A stretch of 64,000 nucleotides of DNA from Duganella dendranthematis (GTDB lineage: Bacteria; Pseudomonadota; Gammaproteobacteria; Burkholderiales; Burkholderiaceae_D). The stretch covers positions 1,054,001 through 1,118,000 of the forward strand of contig NZ_CP051684.1 of NCBI RefSeq assembly GCF_012849375.1. Direction: 5' to 3'. Each line of letters starts with the position of its first letter. Within the stretch, counting starts at the first letter, position 1. This document shows, one piece after another, positions 1 through 9,283 of the stretch. Below the pieces are notes generated by a model. The model saw only the letters and a list, made by a program, of their open reading frames with translations. It made no database searches and was not told the DNA's origin. Both the position numbers and the translations under genes were made by a program.

Positions 1-958
1 TCATCACTTTGCGCAGGATGCCTTCTTTATCCTGTTGCAGCAGCGCGTCCCAGCCCGGACCCCAGATGACTTTGACCACGTTCCAGCCGGCGCCACGGAA
101 TTCGCCTTCCAGTTCCTGGATGATCTTGCCGTTGCCGCGCACCGGACCGTCCAGGCGCTGCAGGTTGCAGTTGACCACGATGACCAGGTTGTCCAGCTTC
201 TCGCGCGCGGCCATGCCGATCGCGCCCAGCGATTCCGGTTCGTCCATCTCGCCGTCGCCGCAGAAGGCCCAGACTTTGCGGTCGGTGGTGTCGGCGATCG
301 AGCGCGCGTGCAGGTATTTCAGGAAGCGTGCCTGATAAATCGCCATCAGCGGGCCCAGGCCCATCGAGACGGTCGGGAACTGCCAGAAGCTTGGCATCAG
401 TTTCGGGTGCGGGTACGACGACAGGCCGCCACCGTCGACTTCGCGACGGAAGTGCAGCAGTTGGTCTTCGCTCAGGCGGCCTTCCAGGAAGGCGCGCGCG
501 TAGACGCCAGGCGACGAGTGGCCCTGGATGTACAGCAGGTCGCCGCCGTGGTTTTCGCTCGGCGCTTTCCAGAAGTGGTTGAAGCCGATGCCCAGCATGT
601 TGGCCAGCGAGGCGAACGAGGACAGGTGACCACCCAGGTCGCCGTCAACGCGGTTGGCCTTGACCACCATCGCCATGGCGTTCCAGCGCATCCACGAGCG
701 CAGTTTTTCTTCGTATTCCAGGTTGCCCGGGCAGTGTTGCTCCTGGGACAGTGGAATCGTGTTGACGTAAGCGGTGTTGGCCGAGAACGGGATGTCCGAG
801 CCGCTCTGGCGGGCCAGGTCGATCAGGCGTTCCAGCAGGTAGTGAGCACGATCAGGGCCCTCTTGTTCCAGCACTGAGGCCAGGGAATCCAACCATTCTT
901 TAGTTTCTTGCGAATCCGGGTCGGTGTTTGCCGTTACCTGGTCAAGTTGAGCTGACAT
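1..958 (-). CDS. aceE: Pyruvate dehydrogenase E1 component (homodimeric type), N-terminal part
   Basis: This is the thiamine-diphosphate E1 subunit of the pyruvate dehydrogenase complex, which decarboxylates pyruvate and passes the acetyl group to the E2 lipoyl domain. About 319 N-terminal residues are visible; the rest (the family has about 890-900) lies beyond the left edge of the window. Reading the minus strand from the ATG at 958-956 gives MSAQLDQVTANTD, then a typical AceE sequence including GHLSSFASLA and the ThDP-binding GDGEMDEPES followed by NCNLQRLDGPV. An AGGAGA ribosome binding site lies just upstream of the ATG. The gene is divergent from folD across a 266-bp region. Only the N-terminal half of the fold can be judged here. 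Confidence 0.95.
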   Translation of the reverse strand, partial: MSAQLDQVTANTDPDSQETKEWLDSLASVLEQEGPDRAHYLLERLIDLARQSGSDIPFSANTAYVNTIPLSQEQHCPGNLEYEEKLRSWMRWNAMAMVVKANRVDGDLGGHLSSFASLANMLGIGFNHFWKAPSENHGGDLLYIQGHSSPGVYARAFLEGRLSEDQLLHFRREVDGGGLSSYPHPKLMPSFWQFPTVSMGLGPLMAIYQARFLKYLHARSIADTTDRKVWAFCGDGEMDEPESLGAIGMAAREKLDNLVIVVNCNLQRLDGPVRGNGKIIQELEGEFRGAGWNVVKVIWGPGWDALLQQDKEGILRKVM

Positions 959-1224
959 GTATTAAGTCTCCTGAGTTGAGATTGTGCCCCGAACCATGCG
1001 GCTTCCGGGTTGAGAGTTTGCTGATTATTTACTATTACTTTAATGATGTGTGGGGATTCTAGCAGCCTATTTTGCCTTTTTCAAATTACGATAAGGCATT
1101 TCATATTATGGGATTTCCCTATGAAAACCTTGTGCAGTGCAGCATTCGGCGATGGCGGAAAACGCGGCGGGATGGCCGCTGCCGCTTTATAATGCGGTTC
1201 TCCCTCTACCACTCTGGTTAAATC

Positions 1225-2070
1225 ATGCCTGCTCAACTGATCGACGGAATCGCCCTCTCCCAAAAACTGCGCGCGGAAATTGCTGCACGTGCTGCAAAAC
1301 TGACCGCCCAAGGCAAGCAGCCCGGCCTGGCCGTCATCATTGTCGGCGACGACCCGGCCAGCCACGTGTATGTACGCAACAAGGTCAAGGCTTGCGAGGA
1401 CGCCGGTTTCTATTCGCTCAAGGATCAATACCCTGCGGATCTGAGCGAGGCTGCACTGCTGGAACGCATCGCCGCGCTGAACGCCGATCCGGCCATCCAC
1501 GGCATCCTGGTGCAGATGCCGCTGCCCAAGCACATTAATCCGCACAAGGTCATCGAAGCCATCTCCACTAAGAAAGACGTCGACGGTTACTCGGTGCTGA
1601 GCGCGGGCGAGCTGATGACCGGCCTGGAAGGCTTCCGCCCGTGCACGCCGTATGGCTGCATGAAACTGATCGAGAGCACCGGCGTGGACCTGCGCGGCAA
1701 GCATGCGGTGGTCATTGGCCGCAGCAACACGGTCGGCAAGCCGATGGCGCTGCTGCTCTTGCAAGCCAACGCCACCGTCACCATCTGTCATAGTGCGACC
1801 CCGGACATCGGCGTGTACACCCGCCAGGCGGACGTGGTCGTGGCCGCAACCGGCCGCCGCAATACCCTGACTGCTGATATGGTCAAGCCGGGCGCGATCG
1901 TGATCGACGTCGGCATCAACCGTAACGACGAAGGCAAGCTGTGCGGCGACGTCGACTTCGACGGCATCAAGGAAGTGGCATCGCACATCACGCCGGTACC
2001 CGGCGGCGTGGGTCCGATGACCATCACCATGCTGCTGATGAACACGGTGGAAGCGGCCGAGCGCGTATAA
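1225..2070 (+). CDS. folD: Bifunctional methylenetetrahydrofolate dehydrogenase / methenyltetrahydrofolate cyclohydrolase
   Basis: FolD interconverts 5,10-methylene-, 5,10-methenyl- and 10-formyl-tetrahydrofolate using NADP, in the cytosol. The protein is 281 residues, the normal length. Hallmarks visible are the N-terminal substrate region with [13 protein letters not shown] (which includes the catalytic Lys of the YxxxK motif), the motif [10 protein letters not shown], the NADP-binding [15 protein letters not shown] and the C-terminal [22 protein letters not shown] hexamer at 1188-1193 could be the -10 element, but no good -35 is seen at 17 bp, and the ribosome binding site is weak. The peptidase gene starts 19 bp downstream, so the two are probably co-transcribed. 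Confidence 0.97.
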   Translation: MPAQLIDGIALSQKLRAEIAARAAKLTAQGKQPGLAVIIVGDDPASHVYVRNKVKACEDAGFYSLKDQYPADLSEAALLERIAALNADPAIHGILVQMPLPKHINPHKVIEAISTKKDVDGYSVLSAGELMTGLEGFRPCTPYGCMKLIESTGVDLRGKHAVVIGRSNTVGKPMALLLLQANATVTICHSATPDIGVYTRQADVVVAATGRRNTLTADMVKPGAIVIDVGINRNDEGKLCGDVDFDGIKEVASHITPVPGGVGPMTITMLLMNTVEAAERV

Positions 2071-2089
2071 ACCAATATAGGACCCCAAG

Positions 2090-4161
2090 ATGACTGACAA
2101 GAATCCCCTGCTCGACTTCAGCGGCCTGCCGCGTTTTGACGCCATCAAACCGGAGCACGTCACCCCAGCCATCGACGACCTGCTGGCCAAAAGCCGCGCC
2201 GTGGTCGAACAGCTGCAAGCACCTGCCGACCACGTCACCTGGAACAGCTTCGTCACGCCGCTGGAAGACGCCACCGAGCTGCTGGGCCGCGCCTGGGGCA
2301 TCGTCAGTCATCTGAACAACGTGGTGGACACGCCGGAACTGCGCGCCGTCTACAACGAGAACCAACCGAAAGTGACCGAATTCTGGACCGAGCTGGGCCA
2401 GAACGAAGCGCTGTTCGCCAAGTACAAGGCGCTGCGCGCCTCGGCCGAATTCGCCACGCTGACGCCGGCCCGCCAGCGCATCATCGACAACGCCATCCGC
2501 GATTTCCGCATGGGCGGCGCCGAACTGCCGGAAGCGCAAAAAGAACGCTTCGCCGACATTCAGGAAGAGCACGCCAAGACTTCGACCCGCTTCTCGGAAA
2601 ACGTGCTGGACGCGACCAACGACTACAAGCTGCTGGTGACCGATGAAGCCGATCTGGCCGGCCTGCCGGAAGACGTCAAGGCCGCCGCCCGCGCCGCCGC
2701 CGAGAAGGCCGAAAAACAAGGCTGGGAATTCTCGCTACACTTCCCGTCGTACTACCCGATCCTGCAATTCGCCGACAAGCGCGAACTGCGCGAAACCATC
2801 TACCGCGCCAACGCCACCAAGGCCTCCGAACAAGGCGACGTCTTCAGCAAAAAGGAAGACTGGGACAACACCGCCAACATCGTCACGCTGCTCAAGCTGC
2901 GCGACGAAGAAGCCAAGCTGCTCGGCTATAACAACTTCGCCGAAGTCTCGCTGGTGCCGAAGATGGCCAAGTCGCCCGACGAAGTGATCGCCTTCCTGGA
3001 AGACCTGGCCCGACGCGCGCGCCCGTTCGCCGAGAAAGACCTAGCCGAACTGCGCGCCTTCGCCAAGGACGAGCTCGGCATCGACGAGCTGAAAGCCTGG
3101 GACATTCCGTACGCCTCCGAAAAACTGCAGGAAGCGCGCTACGCCTTCTCGGCGCAGGAAGTGAAGCAATACTTCCCTGAACACAAAGTGGTCGACGGCC
3201 TGTTCCGCCAGATCCAGAACCTGTTCAACGTCGAGATCAAGCCCGACGACGCGCCGGTGTGGCACAAGGACGTGCGCTTCTTCCGCATCGAGCGTGATGG
3301 CAAGCTGATCGGCCAGTTCTACCTCGACCTGTACGCGCGCGCCGGCAAGTCCGGCGGCGCCTGGATGGACGATGCGCGCGGCCGCCGCGCCGACGCCACC
3401 AATGTGCAGACGCCGGTCGCCTACCTGACCTGCAACTTCACCGAACCTGCGGTGGAAGACGGCGTCGCCAAGCCGGCGCTGTTCACGCACGATGAAGTGA
3501 TCACGCTGTTCCACGAATTCGGCCACGGCCTGCATCACATGCTGACGCAGGTCGATGAGCTGGGCGTATCCGGCATTTCCGGCGTCGAGTGGGACGCGGT
3601 GGAACTGCCGTCGCAGTTCATGGAAAACTTCTGCTGGGAGTGGGAAGTGCTGGAACACATGACCGCGCACGCGGTCACCGGCGAGCCGCTGCCGCGCGCG
3701 CTGTACGACAAGATGCTGGCCGCGAAGAACTACCAGTCCGGTTTGCAGACGCTGCGCCAGGTCGAGTTCTCGCTGCTGGACATGCACCTGCACTACGATT
3801 ACGACGCCAGCAGCGGCAAGAGCGTGCAGCAGCTGATCGACGAAGTGCGCAGCAAATTCTCGTTGGTGATTCCGCCCGCGTTCAACCGCTTCCAGAACTC
3901 GTTCGGCCACATCTTCGCCGGCGGGTATGCGGCCGGCTACTACAGCTACAAGTGGGCCGAAGTGTTGTCCGCCGATGCGTACGCCGCGTTTGAAGAAGCG
4001 CAGAAACTGGGGCGGCCGCCGTGTCGGAAACCGGCAAGCGCTACCTGGCCGAGATCCTGTCGGTCGGCGGTTCGCGTCCGGCGCTGGAATCGTTCACCGC
4101 CTTCCGCGGCCGCGAGCCAAGCATCGACGCACTGCTGCGTCACAGCGGCATGGCCGCGTAA
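2090..4161 (+). CDS. prlC: Oligopeptidase A (M3 metallopeptidase), frameshifted near the 3' end
   Basis: A cytosolic zinc oligopeptidase that degrades short peptides, including cleaved signal peptides. The zinc motif HEFGH is at residues 475-479, with the downstream GVEWDAVELPSQFMENF typical of M3 enzymes. The reading frame from the ATG at 2090 (AGGA ribosome binding site) is normal to about residue 640, then runs into an Arg/Pro/Ser-rich tail ending at 4201. In the +1-shifted frame from about 4009 the expected C-terminus appears (ETGKRYLAEILSVGGSRP, then FRGREPSIDALLRHSGM) and stops at 4159-4161. One extra G in the GGGG run at 4009-4012 would restore a 690-residue protein, the usual family length. 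It is either a true mutation or a homopolymer error in the assembly; I cannot distinguish these. Confidence 0.9.
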
Positions 4162-4251
4162 CCATTCCTCTTCCTTCCCCCCGCCGGGAACCGCGCGGTA
4201 GCAACATCGATGCCAGCGGTTTCCGGCGTTTTCGCATACACTGGATTTACC

Positions 4252-4683
4252 ATGACACGCATCGACTTCCACACCAACGTCCCGGACAAAGTCGCCTACG
4301 CCTGCCGCCTGGTGCGCAAGGCCTGGGCCGCGAATAACCGCGTGGTGCTGATGACCGACGATGCCGTGCAACTGGCAGAACTTAACGCGGCGATGTGGGC
4401 ATTTTCTTCCACCGACTTTCTGCCGCATGTATTGGCGGACGATGCGCTGGCGGCGCACACCCCAATCCTGCTGACGGACGATGATGAGGCGGAATTACCA
4501 CACACGCACAAAGAATTATTGGTCAATCTGTCGCGCCGCGCCCCGCGCAATGTGACGCAGTTTGCGCGCATGATTGAAGTGATTTCTTCTGAAGAAGATG
4601 ATGCGGCTGCCGGCCGCAAGCGTTATGTCGCATACAAGCAGCAAGACTATCCACTTACCCACTTTGTCGCAGGAAAATCATGA
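4252..4683 (+). CDS. holC: DNA polymerase III subunit chi
   Basis: The chi subunit links the DNA polymerase III clamp loader (through psi) to single-stranded DNA-binding protein at the replication fork. The 143-residue protein begins MTRIDFHTNVPDKVAYACRL, the characteristic start of betaproteobacterial HolC, and contains the alternating beta/alpha pattern of the family (RVVLMTDD, DFLPHVL, PILLTDD). The ATG at 4252 is preferred over the in-frame ATG at 4210 because it gives the family N-terminus. The stop overlaps the next ATG (ATGA at 4680-4683), implying translational coupling to the small downstream gene. Confidence 0.9.
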   Translation: MTRIDFHTNVPDKVAYACRLVRKAWAANNRVVLMTDDAVQLAELNAAMWAFSSTDFLPHVLADDALAAHTPILLTDDDEAELPHTHKELLVNLSRRAPRNVTQFARMIEVISSEEDDAAAGRKRYVAYKQQDYPLTHFVAGKS

Positions 4684-5057
4684 GCCAAGCATCGTTTGAC
4701 GCAAGTATCCCTGTCCTGACGGAAGTTCTGAAAGCGGAGCCTTTGAATGACGAAGGCGCACCGCCGCCACCGATCTCCACCGAGGCCCAGTTGGAAGCCG
4801 AGGCCATCGACGGCTGGACCGACGCCGAATGGGCCGTCATGGAACACCGGCTGTCGGTACGCATCATGCACCAGTTGCAGTCGCGCGTGGATTTTGTGCT
4901 GGAGCAGCGCATCAAGGACAGCATGGCCGAAGTGCTCAGCCATGCACTGCATGACCTGACCAACGAAATCCGCATCGGCCTGCACGACACGATCGAAAAG
5001 ATCGTCTCGCGCGCAGTCGCCCAGGAACTGACCCATCTGCAAGCGCAGAAAAAGTAA
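4680..5057 (+). CDS. Small conserved protein coupled to holC
   Basis: A 125-residue acidic protein that starts MSQASFDASIPVLTEVL and has a Pro-rich, low-complexity stretch (about residues 28-36) followed by a long amphipathic helical C-terminal half rich in Glu, Gln and Leu. It resembles, from memory, an uncharacterised family (DUF2486) found next to holC in Burkholderiales; I am only moderately sure of that assignment. The ATGA overlap with holC says the two proteins are made together. No catalytic motif, signal peptide or membrane segment is visible. The function is unknown. Confidence 0.75.
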   Translation: MSQASFDASIPVLTEVLKAEPLNDEGAPPPPISTEAQLEAEAIDGWTDAEWAVMEHRLSVRIMHQLQSRVDFVLEQRIKDSMAEVLSHALHDLTNEIRIGLHDTIEKIVSRAVAQELTHLQAQKK

Positions 5058-5067
5058 TCCTGCCGAA

Positions 5068-5097
5068 GGGGTCTGACCCCATGCGGGGTCAGACCCC
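5068..5097. repeat. Dispersed palindromic repeat, copy A
   Basis: Two perfect 13-bp arms (GGGGTCTGACCCC and GGGGTCAGACCCC) are separated by ATGC. Each arm is itself almost a palindrome. The palindrome lies 10 bp after the stop codon of the holC partner gene and is followed by a tail ending AGTGCGGGTTAA (to about 5121). A second copy with the same palindrome and tail is at 7218-7246. It looks like a REP-type intergenic element; it lacks a T-run, so it is not a classic terminator. Confidence 0.8.
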
Positions 5098-5301
5098 GGC
5101 ACTGTTGCAGTGCGGGTTAAACGGTGTCGCCAGCCGCCAAATCAACACCATCATAGTGCGCCACCCGCACCACCCTGAAGCAGCTTTGCCTCAAATCAGG
5201 GAAACGCTCCAAAAAAGTTCAAAAGCCCCTGTTTGCCGCTTTGCGCGGCGAATAAATTGTTGTACCTTGGTGGCCTTGCATACAACTTTGGAGATTTGCA
5301 C

Positions 5302-6438
5302 ATGCAGTTCAAATTCATTCCCCTGGCCCTGGCCCTGGCGTTTGCCGGCAGCGCCGGTGCGCAGGAAGTGATCAAGATCGGCCACGTGGCGCCGGTCTCG
5401 GGTCCATCGGCTCACCTCGGCAAGGACAATGAAAACGGCGCCAAAATGGCGATCGAGGATTTGAACGCCAAGGGCATCAAGATCGACGGCAAGCCGGTCA
5501 AGTTCGTGCTGCAGCTGGAAGACGACGGCGGCGACCCGAAGCAAGGCACGGCGGTCGCACAGAAGCTGGTCGACGCCAAGGTCAACGGCGTGATCGGCCA
5601 CCTGAACTCCGGCACCTCCATCCCCGCCTCCAAGATTTACTACGACGCCGGCATCCCGCAAATCTCGCCGGCTACCACCCAGACCAAGTACACGCAGCAA
5701 GGCTTCAAATCGACCTTCCGCGTAGTCGCCAATGACGCCAAGCTGGGCGGCACGCTGGGCGGCTACGCCGTCAGCAAAATCGGCGCCAAGAAAATCGCCG
5801 TGATCGACGACCGCACGGCCTACGGCCAGGGCGTGGCGGAAGAATTCGTAAAGGGCGCCAAGAAGGCGGCGCCAGGCATCGACATCGTCGCCAAGGAATT
5901 CACCACCGACAAAGCCACCGACTTCAACGCCATCCTCACCAAGATCAAGGCCAAGAATCCGGACTTGATCTTCTTCGGCGGCATGGACTCGGTCGGCGGC
6001 CCGCTGCTGCGCCAGATGAAGGCGCTGGGCATCACCGCCAAGTACATGGGCGGCGACGGCACCTGCACCGAATCGCTGCCGAAGCTGGCCGGCGTGGCGG
6101 CCGTGACCGGCACCGTGACCTGCGCCGAAGCCGGCGGCGTCACCGCCGAACAGCAGAAAGGCATGGACGACTTCCAGGCCCGCTACAAGAAGAAATACAA
6201 CGCCGACGTGCAGCTGTATTCGCCCTACGTCTACGATGCGGTGATGACCATGGCTACCGCCATGCAGGAAGCCAACTCCGCACAGCCGGCCAAGTACCTG
6301 CCCTTCCTGCAGAAGATCAAGTATCAGGGCGTGACCGGCCTGATCTCGTTCGACGCCAAGGGCGACATCAAGGATGGCGCACTGACGTTGTTCAACTATG
6401 ACAACGGCAAGAAGACCAAGTTTGAAGTCATCAAGTAA
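5302..6438 (+). CDS. Branched-chain amino acid ABC transporter substrate-binding protein
   Basis: A periplasmic binding protein of the LivJ/LivK family, expected to capture leucine, isoleucine, valine or related amino acids for an ABC permease. The protein is 378 residues with a signal peptide of about 21 residues (MQFKFIPLALALAFAGSAGA). The type I periplasmic-binding fold shows as KIGHVAPVSGPSAHLGKDNENG, VNGVIGHLNSGTSIPAS and the PDLIFFGGMDSVGGPLLRQ segment. The ATG at 5302 has a GGAGA site 7 nt upstream and gives the signal peptide, so the longer upstream reading is rejected. No permease or ATPase gene is adjacent; the gene stands alone and is closed by a strong terminator, so its transporter must be encoded elsewhere. 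Confidence 0.93.
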   Translation: MQFKFIPLALALAFAGSAGAQEVIKIGHVAPVSGPSAHLGKDNENGAKMAIEDLNAKGIKIDGKPVKFVLQLEDDGGDPKQGTAVAQKLVDAKVNGVIGHLNSGTSIPASKIYYDAGIPQISPATTQTKYTQQGFKSTFRVVANDAKLGGTLGGYAVSKIGAKKIAVIDDRTAYGQGVAEEFVKGAKKAAPGIDIVAKEFTTDKATDFNAILTKIKAKNPDLIFFGGMDSVGGPLLRQMKALGITAKYMGGDGTCTESLPKLAGVAAVTGTVTCAEAGGVTAEQQKGMDDFQARYKKKYNADVQLYSPYVYDAVMTMATAMQEANSAQPAKYLPFLQKIKYQGVTGLISFDAKGDIKDGALTLFNYDNGKKTKFEVIK

Positions 6439-6443
6439 TAATG

Positions 6444-6472
6444 AAAAACGCGCCTTGAAGGCGCGTTTTTTT
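6444..6472 (+). terminator. Rho-independent terminator after the Liv-type binding protein gene
   Basis: The stem CGCGCC / GGCGCG (6449-6454 with 6460-6465) is extended by A-T pairs, has a TTGAA loop and is followed by a run of Ts. It starts 5 bp after the stop codon. The A-rich left flank may let it work weakly for the converging cytochrome c gene too. Confidence 0.9.
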
Positions 6473-6491
6473 ATGCATCAGCCGGCCGCGT

Positions 6492-6812
6492 TCATTTCTG
6501 CGACAGCACCCATTTCACCAGGGTGTGGGCTTCGGCCTCGCTCACCTGAGGATTGGCTGGCATAGGGATCGCGCCCCAGGTGCCCGAACCGCCCTTCATC
6601 ACCTTGGTAACCAGTTTGCCTTCGGCATCTTTCTGGCCGGCGTATTTGGCGGCGACATCCTTGTAGGCAGGACCGACGACCTTGTTGGCGACCGCGTGGC
6701 AAGCCATGCAGTTCTTGGCCTTGGCCAGATCCAGGCCGGCGTCCGCCATGGCGACTTGCGAAGCGAAGGCCGATGCCACCACTACCCCAACCATCATCAA
6801 ATTGCGTTTCAT
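6492..6812 (-). CDS. Class I c-type cytochrome (c551/c552-like)
   Basis: A small periplasmic electron carrier. It has 106 residues with an N-terminal signal peptide (about 23 residues, ending AMA) and a single haem-binding CMACH at residues 35-39. A GTWGAIPMPANP segment supplies the likely axial Met, and the C-terminal helix VKWVLSQK is typical of the cytochrome c551 fold. The ATG at 6812 has a GGAGA site upstream. It converges on the binding-protein gene and is divergent from the small Trp-rich gene. The electron donor and acceptor cannot be inferred from the context. Confidence 0.93.
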   Translation of the reverse strand: MKRNLMMVGVVVASAFASQVAMADAGLDLAKAKNCMACHAVANKVVGPAYKDVAAKYAGQKDAEGKLVTKVMKGGSGTWGAIPMPANPQVSEAEAHTLVKWVLSQK

Positions 6813-6967
6813 TGTGTGTTCTCCAGGTGAATGCGACTAAATCTTGCCGAACCATTTTACCGCGTTTTGCTTTAGCGCATTTAACGCTCAAATCAAGTAA
6901 TGGTTGACGATGCGGGGAATATTGCTGTCAATGAAACCAATGTAAGATAGCGGAAAAGGAGAATATC

Positions 6968-7192
6968 ATGCCATTGATCTTGCTAATTCTAGCTTTGGTA
7001 GTGCTACGCTATTTTGAAGTTTGGAAGTTTGCCGAGCTGTCCTGGTGGGCGATCGGCGCCCTGATGGTGCTGGCTTTCCTGTGGTTCGAATTCCTCGAAC
7101 CGATGCTGGGCTTTGACAAACGCAAGGCCCACAACGAAGACGAAAAACGCCGCAAGGAACGCGTCAAACAGTCGTTCGACAACAAGAAATAA
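6968..7192 (+). CDS. Small Trp-rich membrane protein (TIGR04438 type)
   Basis: A 74-residue protein with two hydrophobic segments (about residues 2-16 and 24-44) containing several Trp residues (VWKFAELSWWAIGALMV, LWFEFLEP) and a strongly charged C-terminal tail (KRRKERVKQ). This matches the small Trp-rich protein family widespread in Burkholderiales, whose function is not known. The AAAAGGAG site at 6955-6962 fixes the start. It converges with ilvD, and repeat copy B fills the junction. Confidence 0.85.
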   Translation: MPLILLILALVVLRYFEVWKFAELSWWAIGALMVLAFLWFEFLEPMLGFDKRKAHNEDEKRRKERVKQSFDNKK

Positions 7193-7217
7193 AGCCAACC
7201 CCGCAATGCGGCAAAAA

Positions 7218-7246
7218 GGGGCTGACCCCGCATGGGGTCAGACCCT
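7218..7246. repeat. Dispersed palindromic repeat, copy B
   Basis: The arms GGGGCTGACCCC and GGGGTCAGACCC are separated by GCAT, matching copy A at 5068-5097 except for one missing T and a changed spacer and end base. Its tail AGTGCGGGTTAACG (7256-7269) runs through the ilvD stop codon (TTA at 7264-7266 on the plus strand). It sits between converging genes. Confidence 0.75.
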
Positions 7247-7263
7247 CGCGTCCGAAGTGCGGG

Positions 7264-9126
7264 TTAACGCTTAAGCTGAGAAAGATCGCGCACCGCGCCG
7301 CGGTCGGCGGAGGTGGTCAGGGCGGCGTAGGCTTGCAGTGCTTGCGAGACGTAGCGCTCGCGATTCACCGGCTGCCATGCGTCGACGCCCTTGGCTTCCA
7401 TGGTAGCTCGGCGCGCTGCCAGTTCGGCGTCGGTGATGCGCAGGCCGATGGTGCGGTTAGGGATGTCGATGTCGATCATGTCGCCCTCTTCCACCAGGCC
7501 GATGGCCCCGCCTTCCGCCGCTTCCGGCGAAGCATGGCCAATCACCAGACCCGACGAACCACCTGAGAAGCGGCCATCGGTGAACAGCGCGCATGCCTTG
7601 CCCAGACCTTTCGATTTGATGTAGGAGGTTGGATACAGCATCTCCTGCATGCCAGGACCGCCCTTCGGACCTTCGTAGCGGATGATGACCACATCGCCTT
7701 CATGCACGTGGTCGCCGAGGATCGCTTCGACCGCCGCGTCCTGCGATTCAAACACCCGCGCCTTGCCGCTGAATTTCAGAATGCTTTCATCCACGCCCGC
7801 CGTCTTGACGATGCAGCCCTTCTCCGCCAGATTGCCGTACAAGACCGCCAGACCGCCGTCCTGCGAATACGCGTGTTCCTTGTCGCGGATGCAGCCCGTG
7901 GAACGGTCCAGATCCAGCGATGCGAAGCGCTCGGACTGCGAGAACGCCACCTGGGTCGGCACCCCGCCCGGCGCTGCACTGAACAGCTTGTGCACGGCAG
8001 GATCGTCGCTGCGCTTGATGTCGTTGCGTTCAATCGCATCGGCCAGCGTCGGCGCATGAATGGTCGGACGCGACGTATCCAGCAGACCGCCGCGTGCCAG
8101 TTCCCCCAGGATCGAGATGATGCCGCCGGCGCGGTGCACGTCTTCGATGTGGAACTTGTCAGTCATCGGCGCCACTTTGCACAGGCACGGCACCTTGCGC
8201 GAGATGCGGTCGATGTCGGCCATGGTGAAGTCCACGCCGGCTTCGTGCGCGGCCGCCAGCAGGTGCAGCACGGTGTTGGTCGAGCCGCCCATCGACACGT
8301 CCAGCGCCATCGCATTTTCAAACGTCGCCTTGTTGGCGATGGTGCGCGGTAGGATCGAATAGTCGTCCTGCTCGTAGTGGCGCTTGGCCAGTTCGACGAT
8401 CAGGCGGCCGGCGCGCAGGAACAGCTGTTCGCGGTCCGCATGGGTAGCGACGATGGTGCCGTTACCCGGCAGCGACAGGCCCAGCGCCTCGGTCAGGCAG
8501 TTCATCGAGTTGGCGGTAAACATGCCGGAGCACGAACCGCAGGTCGGACAGGCCGAACGCTCAATCTCGGCTACGTCGGCGTCGCTGACGCTGCTGTCGC
8601 CGGCCTTGATCATGGCGTCCACCAGATCGAGCTTGATGATCTTCTGTCCACCGTTGACCACCTTGACCACTTTGCCCGCTTCCATCGGGCCGCCGGATAC
8701 GAATACCACCGGAATGTTAAGGCGCATGGCAGCCATCAGCATGCCCGGCGTGATCTTATCGCAGTTGGAGATGCAGACCATCGCATCGGCGCAATGGGCG
8801 TTGACCATGTACTCGACCGAGTCGGCGATCAGGTCGCGCGACGGCAGCGAGTACAGCATGCCGCCGTGGCCCATGGCGATACCATCGTCCACCGCGATGG
8901 TGTTGAATTCTTTCGCCACGCCACCCGCTTTTTCAATCTCGCGCGCGACCAGCTGACCCAGGTCCTTCAGGTGCACGTGACCCGGCACGAACTGGGTAAA
9001 GGAGTTGACCACGGCGACGATCGGCTTATCGAAGTCGCCATCTTTCATGCCGGTGGCGCGCCAGAGTGCGCGGGCGCCGGCCATATTGCGGCCGTGGGTG
9101 GTGGTGCGGGAACGGTATTGCGGCAT
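7264..9126 (-). CDS. ilvD: Dihydroxy-acid dehydratase
   Basis: IlvD dehydrates 2,3-dihydroxy-isovalerate and -methylvalerate to the 2-keto acids in valine and isoleucine synthesis, using an iron-sulfur cluster and magnesium. The protein is 620 residues, typical of the long E. coli-like form. The start [26 protein letters not shown], the cluster cysteines in [10 protein letters not shown] and [19 protein letters not shown], and the C-terminal [16 protein letters not shown] are all present. An AGGAGA site precedes the ATG at 9126. A LysR regulator is divergently transcribed across 157 bp, a common arrangement for a local regulator. The stop codon lies inside the tail of repeat copy B. Confidence 0.97.
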   Translation of the reverse strand: MPQYRSRTTTHGRNMAGARALWRATGMKDGDFDKPIVAVVNSFTQFVPGHVHLKDLGQLVAREIEKAGGVAKEFNTIAVDDGIAMGHGGMLYSLPSRDLIADSVEYMVNAHCADAMVCISNCDKITPGMLMAAMRLNIPVVFVSGGPMEAGKVVKVVNGGQKIIKLDLVDAMIKAGDSSVSDADVAEIERSACPTCGSCSGMFTANSMNCLTEALGLSLPGNGTIVATHADREQLFLRAGRLIVELAKRHYEQDDYSILPRTIANKATFENAMALDVSMGGSTNTVLHLLAAAHEAGVDFTMADIDRISRKVPCLCKVAPMTDKFHIEDVHRAGGIISILGELARGGLLDTSRPTIHAPTLADAIERNDIKRSDDPAVHKLFSAAPGGVPTQVAFSQSERFASLDLDRSTGCIRDKEHAYSQDGGLAVLYGNLAEKGCIVKTAGVDESILKFSGKARVFESQDAAVEAILGDHVHEGDVVIIRYEGPKGGPGMQEMLYPTSYIKSKGLGKACALFTDGRFSGGSSGLVIGHASPEAAEGGAIGLVEEGDMIDIDIPNRTIGLRITDAELAARRATMEAKGVDAWQPVNRERYVSQALQAYAALTTSADRGAVRDLSQLKR

Positions 9127-9214
9127 GGTGTTTCTCCTGGTGTTGCTCGGCTGCTAAGGCGAGCTTAATTCGGCTGGCTTAGCATGGGAGTTTGCGACGT
9201 CCCCACGATGGTGT

Positions 9215-9239
9215 CAAATATATGATTTGCACAGCTGTG
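9215..9239. promoter_or_regulatory. Candidate LysR binding dyads in the ilvD-lysR divergent region
   Basis: Two small dyads sit side by side: CAAAT-N5-ATTTG at 9215-9229 and the palindrome CACAGCTGTG at 9230-9239. They lie 45-69 bp upstream of the LysR start codon and about 90-110 bp upstream of ilvD, where an autoregulated divergent LysR site is expected. The assignment is inference from position and symmetry only. Confidence 0.4.
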
Positions 9240-9283
9240 AGTCGTATAAAATATCACAGAGCAAAAACAACATAGTAAACCAT

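Noticed and set aside
5068..5097. Palindromic repeat copy A as a Rho-independent terminator
   Set aside because: The stem is strong but no T-run follows on either strand, and a second copy with a shared tail points to a dispersed repeat.
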